64,000 bases of DNA from Histomonas meleagridis (GCA_020186115.1 WSYJ01000138.1:434001-498000), one strand, 5' to 3'. Counted from the stretch's first letter, positions 9,954 to 19,112 are shown. The notes: generated from the letters alone by a model not told the origin. Numbers and translations: made by a program.

Positions 9954-10223
9954 ATGTCAGCTCAAAGAAGAAGTAAAAGAAAAAATAGAACAGTGAAGTT
10001 ATTGGATATTCCACCAAATGCTATGCAAAATTCTCAACAACAAATGACGCAAAAAAGAAATGAGCAGATTTATACAGAAGTGGGAAATTTCCAAAAAACA
10101 CAAAATTTTTTTATGGAAGAATATGTACCTATGGACTTTGATATTATTGCAAGAGGAAAATTAGCATCAATTTCATTTATTAATGGAAATGTAATTGTCA
10201 AATTTCAAAATAATTCAGAATAG
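9954..10223 (+). CDS. Small hypothetical basic protein
   Basis: 89 residues. The N-terminal third is very basic (RRSKRKNRTVKLLDIPP), and the C-terminal half is a compact predicted beta-rich segment (PMDFDIIARGKLASISF, NGNVIVKFQ). No known family is recognised. Support for coding: an upstream TACGGT box, its own stop before the next promoter, and clear amino-acid patterning in the C-terminal half. It could be a small nuclear or RNA-binding protein; that is only a guess from the basic N-terminus. Confidence 0.5.
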   Translation: MSAQRRSKRKNRTVKLLDIPPNAMQNSQQQMTQKRNEQIYTEVGNFQKTQNFFMEEYVPMDFDIIARGKLASISFINGNVIVKFQNNSE

Positions 10224-10330
10224 AATCATTTTATTGTTTATTTATTTATTTTTTTTAAGTAAAAAATATCAACTAAAAGGTTTTGACATCTTTTTGAATA
10301 TAACTTTTTTGTAAATAAAGAAATTTTATA

Positions 10331-10336
10331 AACGGT
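10331..10336 (+). promoter_or_regulatory. AACGGT element 7 nt before start
   Basis: AACGGTTTTTTTA runs directly into the ATG at 10344. This is the closest spacing of the AACGGT box to a start codon in the window, which implies an extremely short leader or a role for the box at the transcript start itself. Confidence 0.45.
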
Positions 10337-10343
10337 TTTTTTA

Positions 10344-10973
10344 ATGCAACCAGAACAAGAGGAAAAATCAAAGAATAGACAAAGAGATATTGATGTATTC
10401 TCTTCTTTTATGTCAGAAGAAATGAAAAATGAAATGGAGCGTCTTTTAAAACAACAAAAAAATTTAAAAAAAGAAATATCACAACTTAGAGAGGAAAGAA
10501 ATTTCTTCTTCGAAGAATTACAAAAACAAACAGTAACCCCAAAGCGTGAGGAAGCAAAGATGAAAATTACTTCGGATTTTATATTTTCGAATAATCAAAA
10601 ACCAAAACTTGTTGATACTTCGACTCAAACGAATGAAACCAGAACAAAATATAATTTTTCGAAAGAGAAACTTTTAAGATGTTTAAGTAAACATCATAAT
10701 TCAATGTTCCCTAAAATATCTAATTTTATACAAGAATCAAAGTCAGGAGATGCAATGGTTTCATATTTTGTGAATTCCACAGGTGTAAAAATCGACATGC
10801 TAGAGAGAGAAATTTCATTTCTGCAAGATGAAATTATGAAATTACAAAGTAAGAGACGAAGGGAGGCAGTCAACTCAATTCAGTCTCTTGTGGCAGCAAG
10901 CTCAGATGAGCTGAGATTAAAATGCGAAATGATAGATGCTAAATATTCGAAAGCTCTTTCATCATATACATAA
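10344..10973 (+). CDS. Coiled-coil protein with TQT (LC8-type) motif
   Basis: 209 residues. Coiled coil at ~25-65 (EEMKNEMERLLKQQKNL, REERNFFFEELQKQ), then VDTSTQTNET (LC8-type TQT motif), a short ordered segment (KEKLLRCLSKHHNSMFPKI), then a second coil at ~145-170 and a C-terminal helix. The layout mirrors the gene at 5212, about 5 kb upstream, including the TSTQTN core, but the rest of the two proteins is not obviously alignable by eye. Likely a cytoskeletal or dynein-associated structural protein by inference; no enzyme motif. Confidence 0.68.
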   Translation: MQPEQEEKSKNRQRDIDVFSSFMSEEMKNEMERLLKQQKNLKKEISQLREERNFFFEELQKQTVTPKREEAKMKITSDFIFSNNQKPKLVDTSTQTNETRTKYNFSKEKLLRCLSKHHNSMFPKISNFIQESKSGDAMVSYFVNSTGVKIDMLEREISFLQDEIMKLQSKRRREAVNSIQSLVAASSDELRLKCEMIDAKYSKALSSYT

Positions 10974-11219
10974 TTACTGTAAACACTTTCTCTATTTCAC
11001 CTCTTTTTAGCAAATACTTAATCGAGATTCACACTTGAGCTAAAAACAGATCCTAAAAAAGGTAATGCTGAGGGTCAATGTGTGTTTTTAGTTTCTTATC
11101 TACATTTTTTGGCCAATGTATGTATTCATTTAACAGATTATAATTATGGAGAACTATTTAATTTCTTTAATCAATAATTATATTACCAATTTTTTATATT
11201 TGTATAAATTTCTCTTTGT

Positions 11220-11600
11220 TCATAAAGGAATTTAATCATTTCTTTATGAAGTTCCAAAGATACCAAATAAGTGCTGCCTCAAATAATTTATGTAATTTCC
11301 ATATATTATTTTGATGTATCAAACTATTAAAATAAATAATAAAACATTAAAGCAAATAAACATCTTTAGCATTCAAAATTTTTTTTTGATCAAGAAGTAA
11401 TTTAACTATTTTTAAATGCCGTTTTCAATTCCCACATAAGTGCTCTCTTACATACAGACAGCTATCTAAAATATTTTCAAATTTTAAAACTTCAAATTAT
11501 GCAAATAATTATCAATCAAAATAAAAGAAATATTTTTAATATTTTCTGCATCAGAAGTAACTTCGCGACTTCAGCGTCCATCTGAATTACAAATATTTCG
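11220..11600 (-). pseudogene. Degraded ankyrin modules with spacers
   Basis: On the minus strand two 'GCACTTAT' module starts (T-codon equivalents near 11446 and 11277) lie 169 nt apart. Each is preceded by an AT-rich spacer. The one before 11277 retains the spacer motif ATATGGAAATTACATAAATT (consensus TATTTGGAAATTATTTAAATT). LLLDQ-like and NAKDV-like ankyrin pieces are legible, but stops and indels break every frame. The rest of 10974-11690 shows no other feature. Confidence 0.55.
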
Positions 11601-11690
11601 AATGTCTCATGGTATGTCACGAACACCAAAAACACGTTAAAAATCATTTGCATTAACAATTTTTTATTATTACGTATTTCACATTTGCAA

Positions 11691-12626
11691 TTACATTTCG
11701 CTTTGGAACACTGTTTCATATTCACTTAGTTGCATTAGATATTTATTGTCTGTTTCACTTATTATGGAATTTGTTTCGTTGTTTAATGTTTTAATTATTA
11801 CGTTAAATGTTTTCGTACAATTTGTTATTGGAACTTTTTGTTGTGTTTTCGATATATTTATAACAATTTCCCAATGAATCGAATTAAAATATTTTTCGTT
11901 TTCTTTTAATGTTTCGCATTGTATAAATATAATCGAAAACGAATAATAATTTGAAATTATTTGTCCGCTGATATCAAATGACGGAAATATATAATCTGTT
12001 AAATATTTAATGTTTTCGTTGTTCACATTAAAACTTAAAATTCGTAAATTTGTATAACTTTCGAATGTTTCATAACATTTTTCATTTGTTTCCTCTTCTT
12101 CAAACACAAATAGAAATAGTCCTTTGCATTCATACGCTTCACTTAAATATTTTATTAATATCGGAAACACCAAAAAATCTTTTTCTTCAATTTGAAGAGT
12201 TTTATCATTCGAATGAAGAAGATATTCGATAATTCGATTTTGTCTTTCTGTCGTTTGGAATTTTATATTCGTTTCATTTTCATGTTTATGATCAAATGTT
12301 AAATATTTAAGAAGATTTGACGAATTGATCAATATTCGTTTCGTTCGATATTTCATAACTTCAATAAATTGTTCATGAAAACGTGGAATGTCCCAAAAGA
12401 AACAAATCTCTTCTTTGGATAATCTTGAAAAGAATAAAAATTCCATTGTTTGATCAATTGGTGAAATTCTATGAGAAAAAACACGAAAATTTTGTGTTTC
12501 TTTTCTTGGATTAAAAGATTTTAAATAAGATTCATTTTCTTTATCAATTTTTGCATTTATTTGCAAAGGATTAATAGGATATAACCCAAAAACAAACAAA
12601 TCTTGATTCGAATCATCATAAAGCAT
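11691..12626 (-). CDS. Unknown conserved protein, copy A (inverted duplicate of 23409-24350)
   Basis: 311 residues, lysine/asparagine-rich, with no signal peptide or membrane span. Begins MLYDDSNQDLFVFGLYPINP. No known domain is recognised. It is almost identical to the protein at 23409 on the opposite strand; the visible differences are IDKENESY/SDKENESH, FDISGQIIS/FDSSGQIIA and the C-terminus, which here stops two codons earlier. The identity continues ~50 nt upstream of the ATG, including a CATCAAA-TTTGATG palindrome, so the promoter was copied as well. Homology ends just after the stop. Both copies are intact, which suggests a recent duplication or ongoing gene conversion. Confidence 0.72.
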   Translation of the reverse strand: MLYDDSNQDLFVFGLYPINPLQINAKIDKENESYLKSFNPRKETQNFRVFSHRISPIDQTMEFLFFSRLSKEEICFFWDIPRFHEQFIEVMKYRTKRILINSSNLLKYLTFDHKHENETNIKFQTTERQNRIIEYLLHSNDKTLQIEEKDFLVFPILIKYLSEAYECKGLFLFVFEEEETNEKCYETFESYTNLRILSFNVNNENIKYLTDYIFPSFDISGQIISNYYSFSIIFIQCETLKENEKYFNSIHWEIVINISKTQQKVPITNCTKTFNVIIKTLNNETNSIISETDNKYLMQLSEYETVFQSEM

Positions 12627-12642
12627 TTTGATTTAATCAACA

Positions 12643-12657
12643 CATCAAACTTTGATG
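12643..12657. promoter_or_regulatory. CATCAAA-N-TTTGATG palindrome, copy A promoter
   Basis: A 15-bp dyad ending 17 nt from the ATG at 12626. The same dyad lies 17 nt before the start of the duplicate gene, and a close version (3-nt centre) 20 nt before MSH5. A regulator-binding role is inferred. Confidence 0.4.
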
Positions 12658-12870
12658 CTTTTGTAATCCTTTGAAAATCAAGAAAATCCGATTAAATTTC
12701 ATTGAAAAAATGTATCGGCTGGTTAAGTGCAAATGATTTGATACTATTTAAAAATTATTTTTAAGCAAAAAAGAAAATGCTTGCTTTCGATAATATATAA
12801 ATGTAATAATTTTTAATAATAAACAGGAAAAATTTAAACAAGATGTGTAAATGACATTAAGCACAGTACC

Positions 12871-13437
12871 TTACATATGAATGTCATTTTCTTGGTTTAC
12901 AAAACCATATTGTTGAATGGCATTTTGTACTGATTGAAGGATTCCATCTTTAATCTCCTTGTTCATTGAAGTGTATCTACTTATTACTTGTATACCAAGC
13001 CAATTGAACAAATGGTGTATCTGCATTTCAATTTGTTGCTGTTGATTCATTTCATGTGTATGTAATGAAAATATATCATTATCATGAGAATTGAGCGGTA
13101 TAAAATTTTGCGTATTTTTTGTTTTAGCTTTGTTGGCTGATTTTTGATAGTGATAATCAGGGTGATCTATTCGAAATGAGTTATTAATTTCTTTTGCCTT
13201 TTCCTTATAAGGAGCTTTTTGTTCTTCTGACATTTCTGCCCACTTCCTGCCAATGAGCTGTGAAATCCCATTCCCAGACATTGTAGGATTTTCTGCTTTT
13301 TCAATTGTATGCCTTTCCATGTAATATAAATTATAAGCATTTGGTGGACGTTTTACACCTTTTGAGCTTTGTTGTACAGGCAATGTTTGTAATGTAGTAG
13401 AGCTGGATAAAGGGTCATCAAGGATTTCATAGCTCAT
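12871..13437 (-). CDS. HMG-box DNA-binding protein
   Basis: 188 residues. One HMG box spans ~28-100: VKRPPNAYNLYYMERHTIEK, ISQLIGRKWAEMSEEQKAPY, FRIDHPDYHYQ. The RPPNAYxLY start and the HPDYxY end are the pattern of sequence-specific SOX/MATA-type boxes rather than of the abundant HMGB architectural proteins. No second box and no acidic tail. The C-terminal ~75 residues are polar, with a helical end. Likely a nuclear transcription factor; targets are unknown. It is divergent with the nitroreductase gene. Confidence 0.87.
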   Translation of the reverse strand: MSYEILDDPLSSSTTLQTLPVQQSSKGVKRPPNAYNLYYMERHTIEKAENPTMSGNGISQLIGRKWAEMSEEQKAPYKEKAKEINNSFRIDHPDYHYQKSANKAKTKNTQNFIPLNSHDNDIFSLHTHEMNQQQQIEMQIHHLFNWLGIQVISRYTSMNKEIKDGILQSVQNAIQQYGFVNQENDIHM

Positions 13438-13918
13438 TTTGATTCGATATAGTTTGGTGCACCCGAATTTTAGCGGTTTTCGTGAAAAATGGAAGATTTT
13501 GAAGTAAACTTTTCAAATCGCCATTTTACAATGAAGTCAAAAAAGTGTCAGATAAATTACTAAAAAATCTCCAACTAAAAGCATATGTACTCATGTTTTC
13601 CTAGAACCAATACAATCTTAAAGGTTTCAAAACAATGGTGATTTAATATTTTTATAAATTTTTTTATTTAGTCAAATAATCAATTTAAATTAAAAAATTG
13701 TTCATTCAAAGGAAATACCCCTCTTACGTAAATTACTACACTCAAAAACAGAAGCATTCAATCTAAATTCAAGCTTACATAAGGATGAATTAAATTTTTT
13801 TGTTTCATCAGCGTCACTGAAAAAATGAAGTGATTTTTCTGAGGTTATCGGCGTATGTGACGGTTTATTCGCAAAATTCTGTTTTTACAGAATTGAAAAA
13901 CTCAAATTTTTTTTTGTT
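13438..13918. other. Divergent promoter region (HMG-box / nitroreductase)
   Basis: 481 nt between two divergent genes. It contains AGCGGTTTT (~13470) and GACGGTTTA (~13859), CGGT-type boxes near each start. No coding frame. Confidence 0.5.
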
Positions 13919-14473
13919 ATGGCTCTTAACGCTTTAATAACTCGTCGAACAATTCGCCAATATCAAAAAGATTATATTATACCTGAGGCTGAATTGAAAG
14001 CAATTGTTGATGCAGCACTTCTTTCACCAACTGGACTTGATGTTCAAGATGTTGATCTTCTTGTAATAACAAACCGTCAAAAAATAGAAGAGGCAACTAA
14101 GGTAACACTTGATACCATTGAAGAAGAAGGCCGCATCAAATTTATGAAAAGAATTAATAATTTTAAAGTTCAAAATCCAATTACCGGCGATGCTGGTTGC
14201 TTAATATGTTTGCTTAAGAATGAGCGTTCCACACCTGATCACACGCCAGTTCATGAAGGTATAGTTGAAATGGCTTTGATGATTGCATCAAGAGAATTTG
14301 GCTTACAATCAATGGTTCTTGGCTGCATGAAGCACGCTGACCGTAGCGCAATTGAGAAGGTACTTGGCATAGAGCCTGGGCGCCTATTATGTGGTGTTGT
14401 CATTGGGAAGCCCGTTGAAAAGCCGTTTTTCATTCCGAAGAAGTTCAAAGCGAAAGCAACATATCTCAAGTAA
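13919..14473 (+). CDS. Nitroreductase family flavoprotein
   Basis: 184 residues, normal for small nitroreductases. The N-terminal RRTIRQYQ is the FMN-phosphate-binding motif (RRSxRxY type), followed by AALLSPTGLDVQDVDLLVI and, near the C-terminus, LGIEPGRLLCGVVIGKP. It should bind FMN as a dimer and use NAD(P)H to reduce quinones or nitro compounds. The family is of bacterial type in trichomonads, where such enzymes are considered possible activators of 5-nitroimidazole drugs; that role is inferred here. The residues around the substrate pocket cannot be judged by eye. No targeting presequence is obvious, so it is probably cytosolic. Confidence 0.9.
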   Translation: MALNALITRRTIRQYQKDYIIPEAELKAIVDAALLSPTGLDVQDVDLLVITNRQKIEEATKVTLDTIEEEGRIKFMKRINNFKVQNPITGDAGCLICLLKNERSTPDHTPVHEGIVEMALMIASREFGLQSMVLGCMKHADRSAIEKVLGIEPGRLLCGVVIGKPVEKPFFIPKKFKAKATYLK

Positions 14474-15360
14474 ATACATAAATTTGAATATTTTTTAATG
14501 TTATCTTTTCTAAATTCGTTTTTAAATCGTGACTCGAAATCATTTAAGCACAACTTAAATAGATCAAATTATTTTTGCTTGATTTTTCAATTCTCACAAA
14601 AAATTGAACCTTAAAAATTTTCAAAAAACTCAAAAAATGCCTGAAACAATTCACCCAACCTATCATGAAATGAGTTTACCATTTTTTAAAATTTCATCAA
14701 ATTTTAAATAAAAGATACTTGATATGTACTGTTAGAGTTTAAATAAATGGAAAGTTAAATCATTTCATTTATCCAAAGCGCTTGTTTGTCTTAATGTGTT
14801 ATTTAACTTTATATTCCTTTCTGGTTATTCTGTTTAATCAACGCTTTTTCATTTTGTTCATTTTTTAACTTTTAATTTTGCCTTTATTTTTTATTTATAC
14901 ATTCCCTGAAATCAATTAAATTCATCCTTCGGCAATGTTGAGTAATTTTGATGTGTCAAAAATTGAAATTGCGCAATGTGTAATTTGGCCAGATTAAAAT
15001 TACCCATTTTTAATGCGTCAAAATTGAAAACTGAAATAAAGTTGTCGATTTCTGGTGATAATTCATATCGCAAATTATTGCCATTAAGTAAAATTTGCTG
15101 ACAAATGATATCTGGGTTTGTTTTGTTGATGATAAATTTTTAATAATGATTGTATATCACAAACGTTTCCCTATCGTACGGCGGTTAACGATCTAGTATC
15201 ACTCGTCAAAATAAATACATCTTACATCACATGTCGCCAAATATGAACAAAAGCTCAAACACTTCACCAAAAACGTTAAAAACAAAATTCAAACTGATAA
15301 CTTTATTGCAATGAGAAAACAACAAAATTTAAACAAAAATTGCAAAATTGTTTCGTTTAC
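14474..15360. other. Convergent intergenic region with unexpected Myb-type sites
   Basis: 887 nt between two convergent genes, where no promoter is expected. Nevertheless 15180-15190 is GGCGGTTAACG followed by ATC, a back-to-back pair of CGGT/AACGAT Myb-type cores. No open frame or recognisable RNA gene was found. The rest is AT-rich. Confidence 0.4.
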
Positions 15361-16389
15361 TTAATGCATTGAGTCGATGACTGATGTTCTCCAAACGCCT
15401 ATTTGAGATTTTAATTTTTCGATTATATCATTTGGTACTTTATCATTTGGTTTCATTTTTTCGAACACATCTAACCAATAATCGGTGATATTTTTTGCTT
15501 CTTCATTTTGTTGAAGGATATTCATTGATTGAAGTCTTCCTTTAATTTGACGAATTAATTGTAAGTATTGACCTGCAGTTACTGCATCTACCATACAATA
15601 ATCACTTAACGTCGTGAAATCTGTACCAAGTGCGACAGCTTGTTGTAAATCGACATTATTTGAATGGTTTAAACTTGTACTAATTTCTGGTGTACTATTA
15701 AATAATGCAGCGAAAGCATAACTACCTGATAATTTACAATGATTACAAAATGTTCGAATATCTTCTGTCGTTAAATTAAGTGCGTTTTGAACTGTATTAA
15801 ATTGTGACTGAAGTTCACTAAATAATTTATTATGTTCTTCTGATGTAATATAACCATTACAATATTCATCTTCTAATGATTCGATAGTACTAATTAAACT
15901 GTAAAGATTAGCATAACGCCCTTCTTGACCTTCTGGAATTCTGAATGATGGTTTTGGTGGTTGGCTACTTCCTGAGCCTGGGGCAGTGCTTTGTGAACCT
16001 GGTGCGTTCATGCCTCCTGTTGATCCTGGTGCTGCATGTGGAGCTGCACCTTGCATGGTTCCTGTCGTTGAGACTGCTCCCGAATATGGAACAGGATTGC
16101 CAGGTACTGGCTGCTGTCCAGAACTTATGAGTTGTCCTGGGCGGATAATTGATTGAACAAATGAAGGTCTTGCATTTGGTTGAAGAGAAGCACCTAAATT
16201 TCGAGGAACTGCACCACCCATAGGGTTGATATTTGTTGTTGGCATTTGTGTTGCACCTGGATAAGCCATAGGTTGTGTACCAGGATATCCGTTTGATTGC
16301 ACCATGGACTGTTGTCCCATTCCGTAACCCATCTGACCATAACCATAGCCTTGTTGGGCATATCCTTGAGCTCCCATGTATGGATACAT
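15361..16389 (-). CDS. VPS28: VPS28-like ESCRT-I subunit, long form with Gly/Pro/Gln-rich N-terminus
   Basis: 342 residues. Residues 1-~145 are low-complexity (G, Y, Q, P, A; MYPYMGAQGYAQQGYGYGQ), likely disordered. Residues ~150-342 are a full VPS28 fold: EGQEGRYANLYSLISTIESL, then EHNKLFSELQSQFN (ESCRT-I core), and a C-terminal four-helix domain (SDYCMVDAVTAGQYLQLI; NITDYWLDVFEKM). ESCRT-I sorts ubiquitinated cargo into multivesicular bodies. The VPS28 part is identical over 555 bp to the gene at 16828 on the other strand, while the N-termini are unrelated. Canonical VPS28 is ~220 residues, so the N-terminal extension is extra. Confidence 0.9.
   Translation of the reverse strand: MYPYMGAQGYAQQGYGYGQMGYGMGQQSMVQSNGYPGTQPMAYPGATQMPTTNINPMGGAVPRNLGASLQPNARPSFVQSIIRPGQLISSGQQPVPGNPVPYSGAVSTTGTMQGAAPHAAPGSTGGMNAPGSQSTAPGSGSSQPPKPSFRIPEGQEGRYANLYSLISTIESLEDEYCNGYITSEEHNKLFSELQSQFNTVQNALNLTTEDIRTFCNHCKLSGSYAFAALFNSTPEISTSLNHSNNVDLQQAVALGTDFTTLSDYCMVDAVTAGQYLQLIRQIKGRLQSMNILQQNEEAKNITDYWLDVFEKMKPNDKVPNDIIEKLKSQIGVWRTSVIDSMH
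15386..15940 (-). repeat. Inverted-repeat arm B (555 bp, VPS28 domain)
   Basis: Reverse complement of 17181-17735; no mismatch was seen while reading both. It ends abruptly inside both coding regions: N-terminal sequences and the last seven codons differ. Arms are 1.24 kb apart. Confidence 0.9.
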
Positions 16390-16827
16390 CTTGAAGCTTG
16401 CTCTAATAAAACTGTCGGAAGAAACGGTTCTGAAAAAGTCGATTTTAATTCAAAAACTGTTTGTGTAAATTACACAAAAGTGGCTTCTATCATTATTTCT
16501 TCAAAGAAATAATTAGCCGACCATATAAGCTGTGAAAAACAAATTTCACTTTGACGTTATAAAACTGCCATAATTTTGGACGAAATTATAAAAAATGAAG
16601 AAATAATTAATTAAAATTTAAACATTACAAAAAGATTTAAATATATCCTAATTTTTTAAAATAAAAATATCATTTTATAATCCTTTAATATTTACATATG
16701 AAAATGAAAATAAAAGTTTTGATTTAGAAAAAATTAAACACCTTTTATATGATAGCAATTCAAATCTCAAAGTTTTAGTTTAAGTTTTTTTTTCACATAT
16801 AATTTTTTCATTAGTGCATTTCTTTCG
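16390..16827. other. Divergent promoter region between the two VPS28 genes
   Basis: 438 nt, very AT-rich, between two divergent start codons. No shared sequence between the two half-promoters was seen, so the duplication did not include the 5' ends. No further gene. Confidence 0.45.
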
Positions 16828-17760
16828 ATGTCTTATCCATTTATGCGATATCAAAAATCCATAGAACAACCCAACAATCCAAAAAACACAAAGAAGAAGA
16901 ACAAAAAACACAACAAAATCCAATATCTACAACCAACGCCAAATTTAAGAACAACAATTACAATGAGACCACCGAATGATATATATCCAAACTCCATAAT
17001 GACATATTATAACACTACAAGTACCACATACAGCGAAATGAATTTTTCTTCAGAAGAAACAAACAACAATTACTTCAACATAAACAAAACAAATCAAACA
17101 ATGATTTCGTCAGCAATAGAAAGAGAAACGACATTAAAAGATGAAACGCAATTATTAATTGTTGAAGAAACGAAACATCAAATTCCAGAAGGTCAAGAAG
17201 GGCGTTATGCTAATCTTTACAGTTTAATTAGTACTATCGAATCATTAGAAGATGAATATTGTAATGGTTATATTACATCAGAAGAACATAATAAATTATT
17301 TAGTGAACTTCAGTCACAATTTAATACAGTTCAAAACGCACTTAATTTAACGACAGAAGATATTCGAACATTTTGTAATCATTGTAAATTATCAGGTAGT
17401 TATGCTTTCGCTGCATTATTTAATAGTACACCAGAAATTAGTACAAGTTTAAACCATTCAAATAATGTCGATTTACAACAAGCTGTCGCACTTGGTACAG
17501 ATTTCACGACGTTAAGTGATTATTGTATGGTAGATGCAGTAACTGCAGGTCAATACTTACAATTAATTCGTCAAATTAAAGGAAGACTTCAATCAATGAA
17601 TATCCTTCAACAAAATGAAGAAGCAAAAAATATCACCGATTATTGGTTAGATGTGTTCGAAAAAATGAAACCAAATGATAAAGTACCAAATGATATAATC
17701 GAAAAATTAAAATCTCAAATAGGCGTTTGGAGAACTTCGGCAATTGAAACAATGCACTAA
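16828..17760 (+). CDS. VPS28: VPS28-like ESCRT-I subunit, second copy with Asn/Thr/Lys-rich N-terminus
   Basis: 310 residues. Residues 1-~118 are basic then N/T/S-rich low complexity (KNTKKKNKKHNKIQYLQ, MNFSSEETNNNYFNINK). Residues ~119-310 are a VPS28 domain identical to that of the 15361-16389 gene apart from the last residues (RTSAIETMH against RTSVIDSMH). The pairing of one identical domain with two unrelated N-termini points to domain capture or gene conversion. Both copies keep the C-terminal helical domain that links ESCRT-I to ESCRT-II/III. The different N-termini could give different localisation or regulation. Confidence 0.88.
   Translation: MSYPFMRYQKSIEQPNNPKNTKKKNKKHNKIQYLQPTPNLRTTITMRPPNDIYPNSIMTYYNTTSTTYSEMNFSSEETNNNYFNINKTNQTMISSAIERETTLKDETQLLIVEETKHQIPEGQEGRYANLYSLISTIESLEDEYCNGYITSEEHNKLFSELQSQFNTVQNALNLTTEDIRTFCNHCKLSGSYAFAALFNSTPEISTSLNHSNNVDLQQAVALGTDFTTLSDYCMVDAVTAGQYLQLIRQIKGRLQSMNILQQNEEAKNITDYWLDVFEKMKPNDKVPNDIIEKLKSQIGVWRTSAIETMH
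17181..17735 (+). repeat. Inverted-repeat arm B' (555 bp, VPS28 domain)
   Basis: Partner of 15386-15940 in inverted orientation. Identity runs from AATTCCAGAAGG to GGAGAAC and stops sharply at both ends. Confidence 0.9.
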
Positions 17761-17838
17761 AAAATATCAAAAATAAAACTTTTTTTTTGTTGGTTGCGAT
17801 TGATTTCCTTTGAATAATAATATAATTTTCTTCAAATA

Positions 17839-18462
17839 TTAGAATGGGCGTGTGGAATTGGGATAAAAACTAATGCTATGACGAGCTTTTTCTTCATTAG
17901 ATTGTTGAAGAAGCATCTGGAGTAAAGGAAGAAGTTCATTAAATTCTTGTGGTTGTGTACGGTTTTGTATTTCTTTATAAAGAGTAATTTCATCATCCCA
18001 TGAATTGCAGATCATAGAAAGTAAGTTGATAAGTTGATTGCGGTGCTCATTTAGCTGTGATTCTATGTCGTCAAATGAAAGAGTACCATTCCTTGGAGCA
18101 GAAGTAGAAGATGAATTTATTCGAGGATCATTTTGATGTGGATCTATTTTGGTTTGATCATCATAATACCTTGTGTAAGGCTTATTGTCGATTTGATCAT
18201 GTCTTTCTTGTTTGTTTTTAGCAATTTTTACTCGAAATATTCGATTATTATAGGAAAAATCATTGAACTCATTGAGAGCACGGCGCATCTCTTCTTCAGT
18301 TGAGTACCTAACAAATGCAACACCTTTAGAATTTCCTGTATTTTGATCAATTAATATGTTAACTCGCTGAACGACTCCACAACGTGAAAACAATTGACGA
18401 ATTTCTTCTTCAGTGATGTCGAAAGGAAGATTGCCAACGAATAAATCCGGGACATGGTTCAT
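17839..18462 (-). CDS. RRM RNA-binding protein
   Basis: 207 residues. A single RRM at ~5-85 has RNP2 LFVGNL and RNP1 KGVAFVRY, with the aromatic positions conserved. The remainder is a linker with RYYDDQTK and a helical C-terminal part (FDDIESQLNEHRNQLINLLS; FNELLPLLQMLLQQ). Likely an mRNA-binding or splicing-related nuclear protein; the specific family (e.g. CELF/ELAV-like or SR-type) cannot be resolved. It is convergent with the VPS28 copy at 16828, separated by 78 nt. Confidence 0.87.
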   Translation of the reverse strand: MNHVPDLFVGNLPFDITEEEIRQLFSRCGVVQRVNILIDQNTGNSKGVAFVRYSTEEEMRRALNEFNDFSYNNRIFRVKIAKNKQERHDQIDNKPYTRYYDDQTKIDPHQNDPRINSSSTSAPRNGTLSFDDIESQLNEHRNQLINLLSMICNSWDDEITLYKEIQNRTQPQEFNELLPLLQMLLQQSNEEKARHSISFYPNSTRPF

Positions 18463-18560
18463 ATTTTTAGTAAATTTGACCAGTTTTGGAGGGCACCCTG
18501 AAAACGGTATTTAACCTTTGAAATGAAGTACTTTTGAAATAAACTAGAAAAACAATAATA

Positions 18561-18566
18561 AACGGT
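18561..18566 (+). promoter_or_regulatory. AACGGT element before eL6
   Basis: AACGGT lies 42 nt before the eL6 ATG, followed by a CCTTTCC pyrimidine run just upstream of the start, the same layout as in front of eL37. Promoter role inferred. Confidence 0.45.
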
Positions 18567-18607
18567 TGTACAAAAGTGACTTTGCGATTGGCCTTTCCTT
18601 TTCAAAA

Positions 18608-19072
18608 ATGGCCGAACTCCTTTTCATAGCACCAATCCAAAAGAGAGATCCTAGAAAACCAACATGGCATGGGATCCCACGTGTTGCTTTAACACGCCCA
18701 GCTGTTGCTGCTGAAATTGATCCAATCAAACCTGAAGAAATCCCAGTTCCAGAAAGAAAAACACGTTCTTCCATTCAAATCGGAACTATTGTCATTATTC
18801 TTGATGGTGAATTTAAAGGAAAACGTGGCGTTGTTTTTGCTGATAATGGAAATGGCCTTGTTAAAGTCAATGGTCCAGCTATCAAACCAATTGAAATTGA
18901 CCAAGATTTCTTAATTGCTACATCCTCTAAGCTCGATATTGGAAAGGTTGATGAAGCTGGTTCAGCAGCAGCAATCAATTCAGCAGCAGAAAAGATCCCA
19001 GAAATGATTGATTACCTCAAGTCTACATTCAGTCTTAAGCCAGGAGATCGTCCACATCTTATGAAGTTCTAA
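18608..19072 (+). CDS. RPL6: 60S ribosomal protein eL6
   Basis: 154 residues from MAELLFIAPIQKRDPRKPTW. The KOW-like core SIQIGTIVIILDGEFKGKRG and VVFADNGNGLVKVNGPAIKP are typical of eL6 (start of the conserved domain, then the 'G.F.GKR.V.L' motif). It is shorter than animal L6, which has a long basic N-terminal extension. The start at 18608 is preferred over an upstream non-ATG extension. The stop codon is in TAAAG, fitting a TAAA-type polyadenylation signal. It belongs to the cytosolic large ribosomal subunit. Confidence 0.95.
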   Translation: MAELLFIAPIQKRDPRKPTWHGIPRVALTRPAVAAEIDPIKPEEIPVPERKTRSSIQIGTIVIILDGEFKGKRGVVFADNGNGLVKVNGPAIKPIEIDQDFLIATSSKLDIGKVDEAGSAAAINSAAEKIPEMIDYLKSTFSLKPGDRPHLMKF

Positions 19073-19112
19073 AGAAAAACTAAAAATTTACTTTTTTGAA
19101 TTATCGATTTAC

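Larger units (their letters stand above)
11688..12675 (-). repeat. Inverted-repeat arm A (~0.98 kb)
   Basis: Reverse-complement match to about 23360-24345. It includes the whole 311-codon gene and ~50 nt of leader. Flanking sequence on both sides is unrelated. Arms are ~10.7 kb apart. Confidence 0.85.

Noticed and set aside
9794-9976. 60-codon frame with ATG
   Set aside because: It overlaps the better supported 9954 gene, has no recognisable pattern and lies over the promoter box of that gene.
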